Notes under the pieces: model-generated
Seen by the model: only the letters and a program-made list of their open reading frames with translations
What the model was told of the DNA's origin: nothing
The model's database searches: none
Made by a program: the position numbers and the translations under genes
In this document: piece after piece, positions 43,850 to 52,420 of the stretch
Position numbering within the stretch: position 1 is the first letter of the stretch
How the letters are laid out: each line of letters opens with the position of its first letter
DNA from: Nannocystis pusilla
GTDB taxonomy: Bacteria > Myxococcota_A > Polyangia > Nannocystales > Nannocystaceae
Reading direction: 5' to 3'
Length of the DNA stretch: 64,000 nucleotides
Assembly: GCF_026626665.1 (NCBI RefSeq)
Contig: NZ_JAPNKE010000002.1
Span: 2,295,204 to 2,359,203 of the forward strand

Positions 43850-45004
43850 TCGGTCTTCTCCTCACTGCAGAACAGCAGCGGTACGATCAGTTCGCAGGCC
43901 CCGCAGGGAGGAACCGTCGAATTGTGCGCGAACGGCTCCGAGCCGGGCTTGCGGGCTCCGTCTCGTTCATCCCAGAAGTCGACCTTGCCCTTCGTCGGCT
44001 GCTCCTTCGGGTGATACCACTGCTCGGTCATCGCGGTGGCGATGTTGTGTCCGTTCTCCAGCATCACCAAGAAGGCACCCTGGGCTGCGCAGGTGCCCGG
44101 AGGATAGGCGGTCGGGCCTCCGGCCAGGCTCGCATCAGCGCGTTCGCCCGCGATCCTCCATACCGGTTCGACAGCGGCGGCGCCCAGTCGAGCTTCGAGG
44201 CCGGTTTTGACGGCGCCGATCTTGTCCGCGTACTTCTCGTCCAGCACCTTCGCACCGTCGAGATACGAAACGCTCGCGTCACGGTGCGTCATGCCGGCCG
44301 AATCGGCGGCGCGGGCGAATTCCATGGTCGTCATCGCCGACTGGTCGGCGTACTTGTTTCCGCACTTGCAATGCACGACGCCCAGCATGGTGGGACTGAT
44401 GTAGGCCTTCTTTTTCGGCGTCATGGCGAGCCCGCGGGCGACGGTAGCCTCGGTCTCGCGCTTGAAGTTTTGAGCCAACGTGCCCGCGTCGGCTTTACTC
44501 GGCTTCGACTCCTTCAGCTCGCCGTGGTCCTTGCCGCAAACCGGGCATTTGCCCGCCTCGATCGCAATGACGCCGGCAGCCTGGACCACGCCGAGCATCG
44601 TCGCAGCGTTGGGGGCTGCCCGCTGCGCCGCAGTTGTTGAGCATCGGATCGGCGAGGAGCTGGACGTTCTTCCCCTCGAACTTGACGTCCATGGAACCGG
44701 GACCTGCGAACTTCGTGAGGCCGTGGGTGTTCGCGGAGAGCAAACCCCCACCGGTGCCCTTGCTGGCGATGTCGCCCGTCGAGCCGAAGCTGGCTCCCTG
44801 GAGGGCGACCTTGTCTCCCTCGACGGTGACCTTCTTGGAGTAACCCTTCGGTGAATCGCCGCTCTTGCCGATGTTGGGCAGTGGCGTCGGAACGAACGGT
44901 GCCGGCGGCCCTGGCATCTTGCACACATTCGGTGTGGTCGCGGCCGCCACACCGTTGCTTCCCTTGGTCACCGGCGTCTTCGGCGGGTTGACGCTCACGG
45001 TCAT
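43837..45004 (-). CDS. DUF4150 (PAAR-like) T6SS effector with deaminase-like C-terminus (one-base insertion near 44611)
   Basis: About 388 residues if one extra base in a C5 run is removed. Residues 1-130 are the PAAR-like DUF4150 spike: NPPKTPVTKGSNGVAAATTPN-like start with PNVCKMPGPPAP, VEGDKVALQGASFGSTGD and MLNNCG. Such proteins sit at the T6SS spike tip and carry a toxin. A CPVCGKDHGE zinc-like knuckle and CKCGNKYADQS follow. The C-terminal 90 residues contain TCAAQGAFLVMLENGH and PPCGACELIVPLLFC. The second resembles the PCxxC zinc motif of nucleic-acid-deaminase toxins; the first sits where a H/C-A-E motif would be, but the Glu is not there. The start has GGAG 10 bases upstream and follows the thiolase-like stop by one base. 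Confidence 0.78.
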
Positions 45005-45005
45005 G

Positions 45006-46064
45006 TCATCGTCTCCTTCGTTCGTCGAGGCGCGGATCTTCGAGCGCGAGCGCACCGCGCAGTCCACCGAGAGAGCCGCACATCACGAGTCCGCGCGGCC
45101 CTTTCGCGTAGCCGCGGGCCCACGCCTGGACGGCGAGGGTAGCCAGTAGCGGTAAGCTCGCCGCGCCGACATCGCCCCATGAGTCGGCGGGTGCGATGTA
45201 GTCGAGCGAGCGCAGCGCGTGGGCCGAACGCAAGGCTACGAAGCCCCACTCTTCGCTCCGGTACCGCTCGCCATTGATGTCGAGGTAGACCGTGTCGGGC
45301 GCCTGCTCGGGAAGCCGCATGCCTCGGAGGGCACGAGCCAGCGCCGTGTTCATCCCGTGGCCGAAAGTCCCGGTATCGCAGTCACGCCCGAGCTCCTCGG
45401 TCGCGCTCCCCGCTCCGCGTACGACCGCCAGCGGCGGAAGCCGCAAGCGCGAACGCAAGCGCGGGTGCATGAGCGCCAGCCCGCCAGCCGCCTCGCCGGG
45501 GAAAAGACCCGCGCGTACATCAGGACCCGCGAGCATTCGCCGCTGTTCGAGCCAGGTGAGTGTCGCTGGGTGGTGATAACTATCGACGCCGATCACCAGG
45601 TGGAGCGTCTCGTCGCTCTCTTCGGCTTCATGCAACACGCTCTCGATCGCTGCCCCGGCACCGGCACGACCGCGCTGCGAGACCCGGGCATGCAGGGCAG
45701 GGAAGCTCGCGCGCGCTGCGGTGACGATCGCCGCGGCGGCCCACTCGCTGTCGGCGCTCTGGAAGCCCGGACGATGCTCGGGCAACTCGAGATGAAGCTT
45801 GCACGGGCCAGGGTAGGGCTTGGTGCCGCAGAGCTTGCGCACGAGTCCCTCGGCGACCGTGCCCGCGAGGACACGCATGCGCTCGCGGCCGTGCGACCGG
45901 CGATCGAGCCTGCCGTCCGCGGCAGCGCGGATCGGCTCACCGTTCTTCGCCACGAATGGGAACTCGGCGACGCGTGATATCCGTGCCCGGACCGCCGCGG
46001 CACTCGCCTCGGCGCTCAATCCTACCGGGGTGCGCGCCGCGATTGCGACCACCTCGACGCTCAC
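45006..46064 (-). CDS. Thiolase-fold (beta-ketoacyl-synthase-like) T6SS accessory protein
   Basis: 352 residues. The segments EVVAIAARTPVGLSAEASAAAVRA, ETLHLVIGVDSYHHPATLTWLEQ, FPGEAAGGLALM and GTFGHGMN trace a beta-ketoacyl synthase/thiolase-like fold. The active-site Cys position reads VDSYHHP, so no nucleophile is present. Proteins of this kind recur beside DUF2169 and DUF4150 genes in T6SS effector cassettes and are thought to help load the PAAR effector; enzymatic activity is not expected. The stop TGA and the DUF4150 ATG are separated by a single base, and its own start overlaps the DUF2169 remnant. It is cytosolic. Confidence 0.75.
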   Translation of the reverse strand: MSVEVVAIAARTPVGLSAEASAAAVRARISRVAEFPFVAKNGEPIRAAADGRLDRRSHGRERMRVLAGTVAEGLVRKLCGTKPYPGPCKLHLELPEHRPGFQSADSEWAAAAIVTAARASFPALHARVSQRGRAGAGAAIESVLHEAEESDETLHLVIGVDSYHHPATLTWLEQRRMLAGPDVRAGLFPGEAAGGLALMHPRLRSRLRLPPLAVVRGAGSATEELGRDCDTGTFGHGMNTALARALRGMRLPEQAPDTVYLDINGERYRSEEWGFVALRSAHALRSLDYIAPADSWGDVGAASLPLLATLAVQAWARGYAKGPRGLVMCGSLGGLRGALALEDPRLDERRRR

Positions 46065-46309
46065 GTGGGCCTCCGAAAAGCGAGCTCTTCAGAGTCGAAG
46101 TAGTCGACCACGAGCGCAGGGGGTCGTAGTGCGCTCGTCCAGAGCAGAGCGAGACCATGCTCATCGAGATCGATCCCCACCGTGTGAGTATGGCATCCGA
46201 CCGCGGCCGCGGGGGGACGGTGGAGGGCGGGCCGAGGCAGATCGAGGGTCGCCGCCCCCTCTGCCCATGTCGGCCCTCTCGTCTGTGGGCACCGCACCAC
46301 GAGCCGCAC
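46061..46309 (-). pseudogene. C-terminal remnant of a DUF2169 protein
   Basis: An open frame of 82 residues (GTG 46309), continuous upstream to the miaB stop at 46394. The segment HTHTVGIDLDEHGLALLWTSAL matches the C-terminal beta-rich end of DUF2169 proteins (a D-T-V-x-I-D then L-x-W pattern), and YPSVVRLENSRPGVRLVV just upstream matches their preceding strand. DUF2169 proteins are about 300 residues, so two-thirds are missing; the missing part is replaced by miaB with no gap. In complete cassettes this gene is first and precedes the thiolase-fold gene, with which it overlaps by four bases here. It may still be translated, but the native function is probably lost. Confidence 0.5.
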
Positions 46310-46393
46310 TCCCGGGCGACTGTTTTCGAGTCTGACGACGCTCGGGTAGTCCTCGCGCCCGCGTTCGCGCGACGGACGTGGCGAGAGCGGAGC

Positions 46394-47770
46394 TCAGCCC
46401 GCGATCAGCGAGTGGCCGGTGGTCGCGGTGACCTCGACTTCGATCGTCTGGCCCGGGGCACCTGTCCCGAGGGGCAGGAGGACGCTCTGGAAGCGGGGCG
46501 TGCGGCCGAGCACGCGGTCGCCGCGGTGCGACAGGCCGCTGATGAGCACGCGCTCGCGCTTGCCGACGCGGGCGTGGTGAGACGCGCGGGTGTGCTGCTC
46601 CTGCAGCTCGATGACTTCTTGCAGGCGGCGGCCCTTGACCTCGTCGGGCACGTCGTCCTGCAGCTTGCGGGCGGCGTAGGTGATCCCGCGGTCGGAGTAG
46701 CGGAACATGAACGCCGAGTCGAACCGGACCTCGCGCATCAGCGACAGCGTCTCGGCGTGGTCGTCCTCGGTCTCGCCGCAGAAGCCGACCATCAGGTCGG
46801 TCGACAGCGCGAGGTCGGGGAGCGCGGCGCGCAGGCGGCCGACCAGGTCGACGAACTCGCCGCGCGAGTAGCCGCGCTTCATCGCCGTCAGCATGCGATC
46901 GGAGCCCGACTGCGCCGGCAGGTGGATGTACGGGCAGACCTTGTCGAGCTCGGCCATCGTGGCGATCAGCCGCTCGTCGAAGTCGACCGGGTAGGGGCTG
47001 GTGAAGCGGATCCGCTCGACGCCGTCGATCGCCGCCACGGCGCGCAGCAGATCGGCGAAGCTCGCGTCCTCCCAGACGTACGAGTTGACGGTCTGGCCGA
47101 GCAGGACGATCTCTTTGTAGCCGCGCTCGGCGAGGTGTCGCGCCTGCCGCAGGACCTCGCGCGGGGCCACGCCGCGCTCGCGCCCGCGGGTGTACGGGAC
47201 CACGCAGAACGTGCAGAACTTGTCGCAGCCGCGCTGGATCGAGACCTGGCCGCTGACGCCGTCGTCGTCGGGCACGCCGTCGAGGCCCTCGTAGGTCTCC
47301 TCGCGGTCGAGCGCGACGTCGACGACCCGCTCCCCGGCGCGCGCGCGGTCGACCAGGACGCCGATCCGCCGGTAGCTGTCGGGGCCGGCGACGAGGCCGA
47401 TGTGCGGCGCCTGCTTCTGGACCTTGTCGCGCAGGTGCTCGGCCATGCATCCGGTAATGCCGAACACGAGATCGGGGTTGTCCTTCTTGTGCCGCAGGAG
47501 CTGGCTCGTGCGCCCGTAGACCCGCTCCTCGGCTTTCTCCCGCACCGCGCAGGTGTTGAGCAGGATCACGTCGGCGGCCGCCGGATCGGGCACGCGCACG
47601 TAGCCGCGGGCCGCCAGCTGGCCGACGATGAGCGCCGAGTCGGCCTCGTTCATCTGGCAGCCGAGCGTCTCGACGTAGACGCGCGGTCCGGCCACGGGGG
47701 GCAGCTCGGGCGCCGGCGCGGGCGGCTCCGGCGCCGTCCTCGTGCCGCGGATCTGGACCAGGCGGGTCAT
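46394..47770 (-). CDS. miaB: tRNA-2-methylthio-N6-dimethylallyladenosine synthase
   Basis: 458 residues, complete. The N-terminal UPF0004 domain has Cys38 (VETLGCQMNEAD), Cys74 (LNTCAVREKA) and Cys108 (GITGCMAEH), ligands of the auxiliary 4Fe-4S cluster. The radical-SAM cluster cysteines are 182, 186 and 189 (GCDKFCTFC). VNSYVWED, FTSPYP and FCGETEDD follow in order, and a TRAM domain ends the protein. It adds a methylthio group to isopentenylated A37 of tRNAs. Divergent from the prolyl isomerase gene (227-bp gap). A hairpin repeat at 46461-46478 lies within the TRAM domain coding region. Confidence 0.96.
   Translation of the reverse strand: MTRLVQIRGTRTAPEPPAPAPELPPVAGPRVYVETLGCQMNEADSALIVGQLAARGYVRVPDPAAADVILLNTCAVREKAEERVYGRTSQLLRHKKDNPDLVFGITGCMAEHLRDKVQKQAPHIGLVAGPDSYRRIGVLVDRARAGERVVDVALDREETYEGLDGVPDDDGVSGQVSIQRGCDKFCTFCVVPYTRGRERGVAPREVLRQARHLAERGYKEIVLLGQTVNSYVWEDASFADLLRAVAAIDGVERIRFTSPYPVDFDERLIATMAELDKVCPYIHLPAQSGSDRMLTAMKRGYSRGEFVDLVGRLRAALPDLALSTDLMVGFCGETEDDHAETLSLMREVRFDSAFMFRYSDRGITYAARKLQDDVPDEVKGRRLQEVIELQEQHTRASHHARVGKRERVLISGLSHRGDRVLGRTPRFQSVLLPLGTGAPGQTIEVEVTATTGHSLIAG
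46461..46478. repeat. Dispersed hairpin inside miaB
   Basis: Arms CCTGTCC and GGGCAGG, loop CGAG; translated as LPLGTGAP. Confidence 0.75.
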
Positions 47771-47997
47771 GGGCGCGGGATGCTACGCCAAAATCCCCGC
47801 AGGCGCCCCGGGGGAGGCTCACGCGGGGTCCAGGCGCGACCTGGGCGGGTGGACCCGACGGCCGCTGTCGTCGCCGCTTGGATCGGACGCTCGCTCCGGC
47901 TTACAATCTCGCGCCGCCGACGCCCTGCGGTCGCCGCGCGAATGCGACGACCGGCCCGCACGGGCACCGCCCGCTTCGCGTCGGCCAGGAGAACAGA

Positions 47998-49239
47998 ATG
48001 CTTCGCTTCGTCCCTCGCGTGTCCCTCGGACTTTGTCTCGCCCTCGCGGTCGGCTGCTCGCCGAGCACGCCCACGCCGCAGAAGACCGACGAGAAGGCCG
48101 CCCCGGAGCAGCCTACGAAGGCGGCCACGGGCGAGGGCCTGCCGGCGCTCCCGGAAGTCATCGCCACCGTCAACGACGTGGCTATCCCGCTGGCACAGTT
48201 CAAGGACATCTACGACCTCAAGGTGAAGAAGTACACCGACCGAGGCCGCGAGATCCCGCCGTCGGCCGACCGGCGCTATCGCAAGTCGATCACCGAGCGC
48301 CTGGTCTACAACGAGATCCTCCGCCAGGAGGCCAAGGCCCGCGGCGTCGAGGTCGACGCGGCCAAGCTCGCCGAGCGCGAGACGCAGCAGAAGCAGGGCA
48401 TCAAGGACTGGGACAAGCACCTGCAGCGCCGCGGCGAGACCGAGCAGAGCCTCCGCGACATGTACGTGGCCGAGATCCTCGAGCAGCAGTTCCTCGAGAA
48501 GGACGGCAAGCTGGCCGTCACCGACGCCGAGGTCGACGAGGAGTACGAGAAGATCAAGCCCAACTACAAGTCGGAGGGCGAGCGGATCCACGCCGCGCAC
48601 ATCCTGATCCCGATCGGCCCGCAGGAGCAGCCGACGGCGATGGGCGAGAAGCCGCCCGAGCCGTCGCAGGAGGAGAAGGACAAGTGGCGCAAGGAGGCGC
48701 TGGCCAAGGCCGAGGAGCTGCACAAGAAGGCGACCGCGTCCGGCGCCGACTTCGCCCAGCTGGCCAAGGAGAACTCGGTGGGCCCCAGCGCCGACAAGGG
48801 CGGTGACCTCGGGATCTTCACGAAGGACCGCATGGTCGAGGAGTTCAGCGTCGCGGCGTTCAAGCTCAAGCCCGGCGAGATCTCGAAGCCCGTCGAGACC
48901 AAGTTCGGCATCCACATCATCAAGATCCTGGCCAAGTACCCGCCCGGCGACCTGCCCAAGGAGGCGCTCGCCGACCAGATCAAGGAGCGCCTCAGCCAGC
49001 GCAAGCTCCACCAGGGCCGCCGCGAGCTGAAGGACAGCCTGCTGGCCAAGTACAAGGTCCAGAACAAGATGGAGGAGCTGCTCGGCCCCGACCCGCGCGG
49101 CCCGAAGCGCCCGCCGGTCGTCAACCCGAGCGAGATGCCCGCCGGCCACCCGCCGATCGAGATGAAGGCCCGCGGCCCGGCGCCCACGCCCGCCGGCGAA
49201 GACGCGAAGGCGGAGCCCGAGGCCGGCGACGGCGACTGA
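47998..49239 (+). CDS. PpiC-type peptidylprolyl isomerase lipoprotein (SurA/PrsA-like)
   Basis: 413 residues. Signal peptide MLRFVPRVSLGLCLALAVGC with lipobox AVGC; then a Lys/Ala-rich linker and a SurA-like N-terminal helical region (LVYNEILRQEAKARGVEVD). The parvulin domain lies at about 205-325, with IHAAHILI, DFAQLAKENSVGPSADKGGDLG and FGIHIIKI. The tail is Pro/Lys-rich. It is a lipid-anchored chaperone that helps outer-membrane or secreted proteins fold in the periplasm. ATG 47998 is preceded by AGGAG at 47986-47990. A strong terminator follows. The frame is intact throughout. Confidence 0.92.
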   Translation: MLRFVPRVSLGLCLALAVGCSPSTPTPQKTDEKAAPEQPTKAATGEGLPALPEVIATVNDVAIPLAQFKDIYDLKVKKYTDRGREIPPSADRRYRKSITERLVYNEILRQEAKARGVEVDAAKLAERETQQKQGIKDWDKHLQRRGETEQSLRDMYVAEILEQQFLEKDGKLAVTDAEVDEEYEKIKPNYKSEGERIHAAHILIPIGPQEQPTAMGEKPPEPSQEEKDKWRKEALAKAEELHKKATASGADFAQLAKENSVGPSADKGGDLGIFTKDRMVEEFSVAAFKLKPGEISKPVETKFGIHIIKILAKYPPGDLPKEALADQIKERLSQRKLHQGRRELKDSLLAKYKVQNKMEELLGPDPRGPKRPPVVNPSEMPAGHPPIEMKARGPAPTPAGEDAKAEPEAGDGD

Positions 49240-49256
49240 CCTGTCCGCAGGGGCAG
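49239..49256. repeat. Dispersed hairpin at a stop codon
   Basis: Arms CCTGTCC and GGGCAG(T), loop GCAG. It begins on the last base of the prolyl isomerase stop codon. Confidence 0.75.
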
Positions 49257-49268
49257 TTTTCCTGAAAG

Positions 49269-49296
49269 AGGGCGCGCCGCGGGGTGCGTCCTTTTT
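49269..49296 (+). terminator. Rho-independent terminator of the prolyl isomerase gene
   Basis: A 10-bp stem (AGGGCGCGCC paired with GGTGCGTCCT, two G-T pairs) with loop GCGG, followed by TTTTT. It lies 30 bases after the stop codon. Confidence 0.85.
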
Positions 49297-49482
49297 CGTG
49301 CGTGTCGTGAGCGGAACCCGTTGGTGGCGCGACAGGCTCCGGTGCGGACGAGCTTCCTGCCGCAAAAAGACCGGTCCGCTTCGAGCGAGGCGGAGCGCGC
49401 CGGGCTCGCGCCTTGCGGCCGCAGCCAGGGCGATCCGTCGGCGGGGTTCGTCAACGCAGCGCCCTTCGCGTGCAGCGCCGGA

Positions 49483-49540
49483 ATGTCCTTCGGGGCATGC
49501 GCTTCGGCACATGTTCCGAAGGACATGCCCTTCAGGGCAT
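49483..49540. repeat. Three chained hairpins at a gene 3' end
   Basis: ATGTCC/GGGCAT with loop TTCG (49483-49498), ATGTTC/GGACAT with loop CGAA (49511-49526) and ATGCCC/GGGCAT with loop TTCA (49525-49540). The stop codon of the minus-strand lipoprotein gene (49532-49534) is inside the last loop. Confidence 0.8.
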
Positions 49541-50345
49541 CTCGGCGGCCGGGTCGAAGCGGACGATGGCGAACGCGAGCTGGGCGGACCAGGGGTCGGC
49601 GCTGGCGGCGGCGGCCTGCTTGACGTCGAGCAGCCACGTGGCCCTCGGCCGCCAGGGTGGACCAGCGCGTCTCGGGCACGGCGATGGTCACGCCGGCGTG
49701 GCTGAACTCGACCTGCGTGAGGTCCTCGGAGGCGGCCTCGCAGCCGGCGACCAACTCGGCGCTGAACGGGTTTGCGACCTCGTCGAGGAAGGCCTGGGCG
49801 AACTCCGGATCGCCCTGCGCGCCGCCGCTGCCGACCGCCAGCACGAGGCCGTCGGCGTCGACGAGCCGCAGCCACAGGTCGGGCTGATCCTCGAAGACGA
49901 CGCGCTTGCGGTAGGTGAGGTCGACGCTGTCGCCGACGGCGAGGTCGATCGCCGGGTCGACGACATCGAGGGTGACCACGTCGGTCGACGGTCCGACCCC
50001 GTCGTGCTCGCAGTCGAGGGTCAGCGCGAGCTTGGCGGCGTCGAGGCCGACGGCGCTCACGGTGCAGGTGCCGTCGCGGTCGGTGCTGCAGCTCTCCATG
50101 TCGCACGGCGGGTCGGCCACGCCCCACGCGACGGAGAAGTCCGCCCTGGCTCCCGTGGGCGCGTCGCAGCCGGCCTCGGGGGCGTCGCTCGTGCCGCCGG
50201 TGGGCTGGTCGCTGGTGGTGGGCTCGGTCGCGGCGGTCGTGCCGGTGTCGCTGTCGGTGTCGCCGCCGTCCTTGTCGGGGCAGCCGCTCAGGACGGCGAG
50301 GAGGCAGAGGGCGCGGGGCCAGGGGCGAAGGGTCAAGTCAGGCAT
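49532..50345 (-). CDS. Lipoprotein of unknown function (frame break near 49650)
   Basis: About 271 residues. Signal peptide with lipobox LAVLSGC (MPDLTLRPWPRALCLLAVLSGC), an Asp/Thr/Gly-rich linker to about residue 55, then a beta-rich domain (ADFSVAWGVADPPCDMESCSTD, DLTYRKRVVFEDQPDLWLRLVD, FSHAGVTIAVPETRWSTLAAEG) with several cysteines. Near 49650 the frame changes, and the continuation TWLLDVKQAAAASADPWSAQL runs to a stop at 49532-49534 inside a hairpin. No family recognised; an envelope lipoprotein. The ATG at 50345 fits the signal peptide. Confidence 0.7.
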
Positions 50346-50462
50346 AAGACGCTCATGGTAGGCAGCCGCACGCGCGGGGCGCAAGTCGGCGGCGGTGCGC
50401 AGAGCCGGGCGGGCGGTCGGTCGTCGCGCGGTCGTGCGCGCGCAGCCGGGCGCGGGTGAGCG

Positions 50463-50496
50463 ACATGTCCTCGAGGACATTGTCTTGCGGTCATGT
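50463..50496. repeat. Dispersed hairpins in gap
   Basis: ATGTCC/GGACAT with loop TCGA (50465-50480), perfect. A second, degenerate pair shares its right half (ACATTGTC, loop TTGC, GGTCATGT) to 50496. Confidence 0.75.
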
Positions 50497-50579
50497 CGCG
50501 AGCGGGCGCGGAGCGGCCGAACGCGCGCCACGCGGCGATGTGCTTCATGGGGGGCCCGCAGGTGGGCCGCGTCGGAGAG

Positions 50580-50610
50580 ATGTCCGCCAAGACATGTGCT
50601 TTCGGACATG
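50580..50610. repeat. Two chained hairpins in gap
   Basis: ATGTCC/AGACAT with loop GCCA (50580-50595) and CATGTGC/GGACATG with loop TTTC (50593-50610). They share the central CAT. Confidence 0.75.
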
Positions 50611-50675
50611 AAGGCGGCGCGAGCTCGGTTCGGTCACGGCATGCTCCGGGGCTGCCGGCGCGGGCCCGCAACGGG

Positions 50676-50701
50676 CCCGCGTCGACGACCGTCGACGCGG
50701 G
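50676..50701. terminator. GC hairpin downstream of the surface-antigen gene
   Basis: A perfect 11-bp stem (CCCGCGTCGAC and GTCGACGCGGG) with loop GACC, 37 bases after the stop at 50738 in the direction of transcription. No T-run, so intrinsic termination is uncertain. Confidence 0.45.
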
Positions 50702-50737
50702 AGCTCTGCACGCCCCCGAGCCCCCGCGGCGCCGGGC

Positions 50738-52234
50738 TCAGAACGCGTGCTCGTTGATGAAGTAGATGCCGAAGCTCTCGCGCGAGAAGCCGGCGTCGAG
50801 GCGGAGGACGGCGAAGCGGTCCCAGATCACCTGCAGACCTGTCCCTCCGGACACGTGCCAGTGCTTGGGCAGATCCTGCATGCGCTCGGCGACCACGCCG
50901 AGGTCGACGAAGCCCTTGAGGCCGATGCCGAGGGTGTGGCGGCGGACCTTGAGCTCGAGCGGCTCGAAGCGCAGCTCGAGGCTGCCGAAGGCCTTGAGAC
51001 GGCCGATGTAGCGGCGGCGCATCCAGCCGCGGCCGGCAGCGGCGCCGCCGAGGCCGTCGGTCGTCAGGAGGCCGCCGAACTCGCCGAGCGGGACCAGCGG
51101 GGCGTCGCCCCACAGCGCGTCGAAGCTGAGGCGGTGGGCCAGCACCAGCTTGTCGACGCCGAGGGTCCAGTAGGTGCGGAAGTTGGCGGAGAAGCGGCCC
51201 CACGCGTCGGTCGAGCCGGTCCACGGGCCGGCGTTGTCGACGATGACGTCGAACAAGCTGCCCTTGCCGGGGCTCCACTCGTTGTCGCGGCGGTCCCAGG
51301 TGAGGCCCACGCGGATGAGGCCGCGCCGCGCGTTGAGGTCGGCGGCCGGGTGCTCGGCCAGCAGGAGCGAGTTGTCGTAGGCCCGGACGCGGTCGGCGTA
51401 GTAGGCGAGCCCGGCGTACGAGCGGAGCAGGCCGGCCGGCTTGTCCCCGCGAGCAGGCAGGAGCCACAGCGGGTGCTGGTAGGTCAGCGAACCGCCGACG
51501 GTGTTGAGGTGAGCCTGGTAGTAGCGGGCCTGGAGGTCGATGCCCTCGAGGTTGGTGTTGTTGCCGATCCCGAAGTACGGGAACACGGGGTCGACGTAGC
51601 CGAGCACGCCGAGCTCGAACACCTCCTCGCGGCGCAGGAGATCGCGCAGGCGGATGAAGAAGCTGTGGTCCTGGACCTTCTTCAGCGACACCCGCGACTC
51701 GAGGATCATGTAGATCCGGTTCGGGTCGCCCTCGTGGCGGCGGTAGGCGTAGGAGATGTTGGCGCCGAGCATGAGGCCGACGCCGGGCTGCGAGCGCACG
51801 CTCGGCAGCGGCAGCACGCGGTGCGGGCTCTTGCCCTTGCGGCTCTGGTACTGGCTGGGCGTGGGCGACAGCGGGTGGGTGAGCCAGCTCAGCGCACCCG
51901 CTCGCGCGGCGGGAGCGTCGGCGCCGGTCCGACCGGGGGCTTGCCGCCCTCGGGGCGCGCGCCGTCGGGCACCATGGCGGGCGGCAACGCGGCGGCCGGC
52001 ACCGGAGTCGGCTCGGGCGATCCGCCGGCCGCGGCGTCGGACTTGAGCCCTCCGCCGGCCGCGGCGTCGGACTTGAGCCCTCCGCCGGCCGCGGCGTCCG
52101 ACTTGAGCGGGCCGGTCGGCGGTGGGATTTCGCTGTCCTTCGGGACAGGTTCCTGGTCCCACGCCGCGGAATGGCCCGACGCGCGCGGCGAAGCACGTGA
52201 GGATGAAGAGGACAGTGGCGAGGGGGGTCACCAC
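50738..52234 (-). CDS. D15/BamA-type outer-membrane beta-barrel protein (two frame breaks)
   Basis: About 498 residues from a GTG at 52234. Signal peptide VTPLATVLFILTCFAA, then a Pro/Ala-rich linker with three exact 10-residue repeats (GGLKSDAAAG), then a barrel of about 370 residues with alternating hydrophobic strands (SYAYRRHEGDPNRIYMILE, GVLGYVDPVFPYFGIGN, GLTWDRRDNEWSPGKGS, GIGLKGFVDLGVV), ending in Phe as outer-membrane proteins do. The GLTWDRRDNEWSPGKGS segment matches the D15/Omp85 C-terminal barrel family. It has no POTRA domains, so it is a stand-alone surface antigen. Frame changes near 52180 (CG repeat) and 51893. A hairpin sits at 50838-50855. Confidence 0.78.
   Translation of the reverse strand: MVTPLATVLFILTCFAARVGPFRGVGPGTCPEGQRNPTADRPAQVGRRGRRRAQVRRRGRRRAQVRRRGRRIARADSGAGRRVAARHGARRRAPRGRQAPGRTGADAPAARAGALSWLTHPLSPTPSQYQSRKGKSPHRVLPLPSVRSQPGVGLMLGANISYAYRRHEGDPNRIYMILESRVSLKKVQDHSFFIRLRDLLRREEVFELGVLGYVDPVFPYFGIGNNTNLEGIDLQARYYQAHLNTVGGSLTYQHPLWLLPARGDKPAGLLRSYAGLAYYADRVRAYDNSLLLAEHPAADLNARRGLIRVGLTWDRRDNEWSPGKGSLFDVIVDNAGPWTGSTDAWGRFSANFRTYWTLGVDKLVLAHRLSFDALWGDAPLVPLGEFGGLLTTDGLGGAAAGRGWMRRRYIGRLKAFGSLELRFEPLELKVRRHTLGIGLKGFVDLGVVAERMQDLPKHWHVSGGTGLQVIWDRFAVLRLDAGFSRESFGIYFINEHAF
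50838..50856. repeat. Dispersed hairpin inside CDS
   Basis: Arms ACCTGTCC and GGACACGT around CTCC; translated as VSGGTGL in a barrel loop. Confidence 0.7.
52021..52110. repeat. 30-bp tandem repeat, three units
   Basis: Units at 52021, 52051 and 52081, identical except in the last; they encode GGLKSDAAAG repeats in the linker of the surface antigen. Confidence 0.9.
52132..52149. repeat. Dispersed hairpin inside CDS
   Basis: Arms (G)CTGTCC and GGACAG(G), loop TTCG, with no mismatch in the inner six pairs; translated as PVPKDSE. Confidence 0.85.
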
Positions 52235-52420
52235 GGGGCGCGAGGATCCGAGGCTAGCAAAGGCAGGCGCCGCTTTGTCGGCGCGCGAGGAGACTGAGGC
52301 AGCTTGATCGACGCGCGCGAAGCCGGGGGCGAGACGGTGCGTCCGGGCGCGTGAGCTCGCGTGCGGGGGGACGGGCTGGCGGCGCGGTTCCGCTGCGCTC
52401 ACGCGGCGGTATAGTCGGCG

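Larger units (their letters stand above)
50346..50737. other. 392-bp gap with hairpin chain, no gene seen
   Basis: Between the lipoprotein start and the surface-antigen stop there is no coding frame. It holds hairpins at 50463-50496, 50580-50610 and a separate GC hairpin at 50676-50701. Confidence 0.6.
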
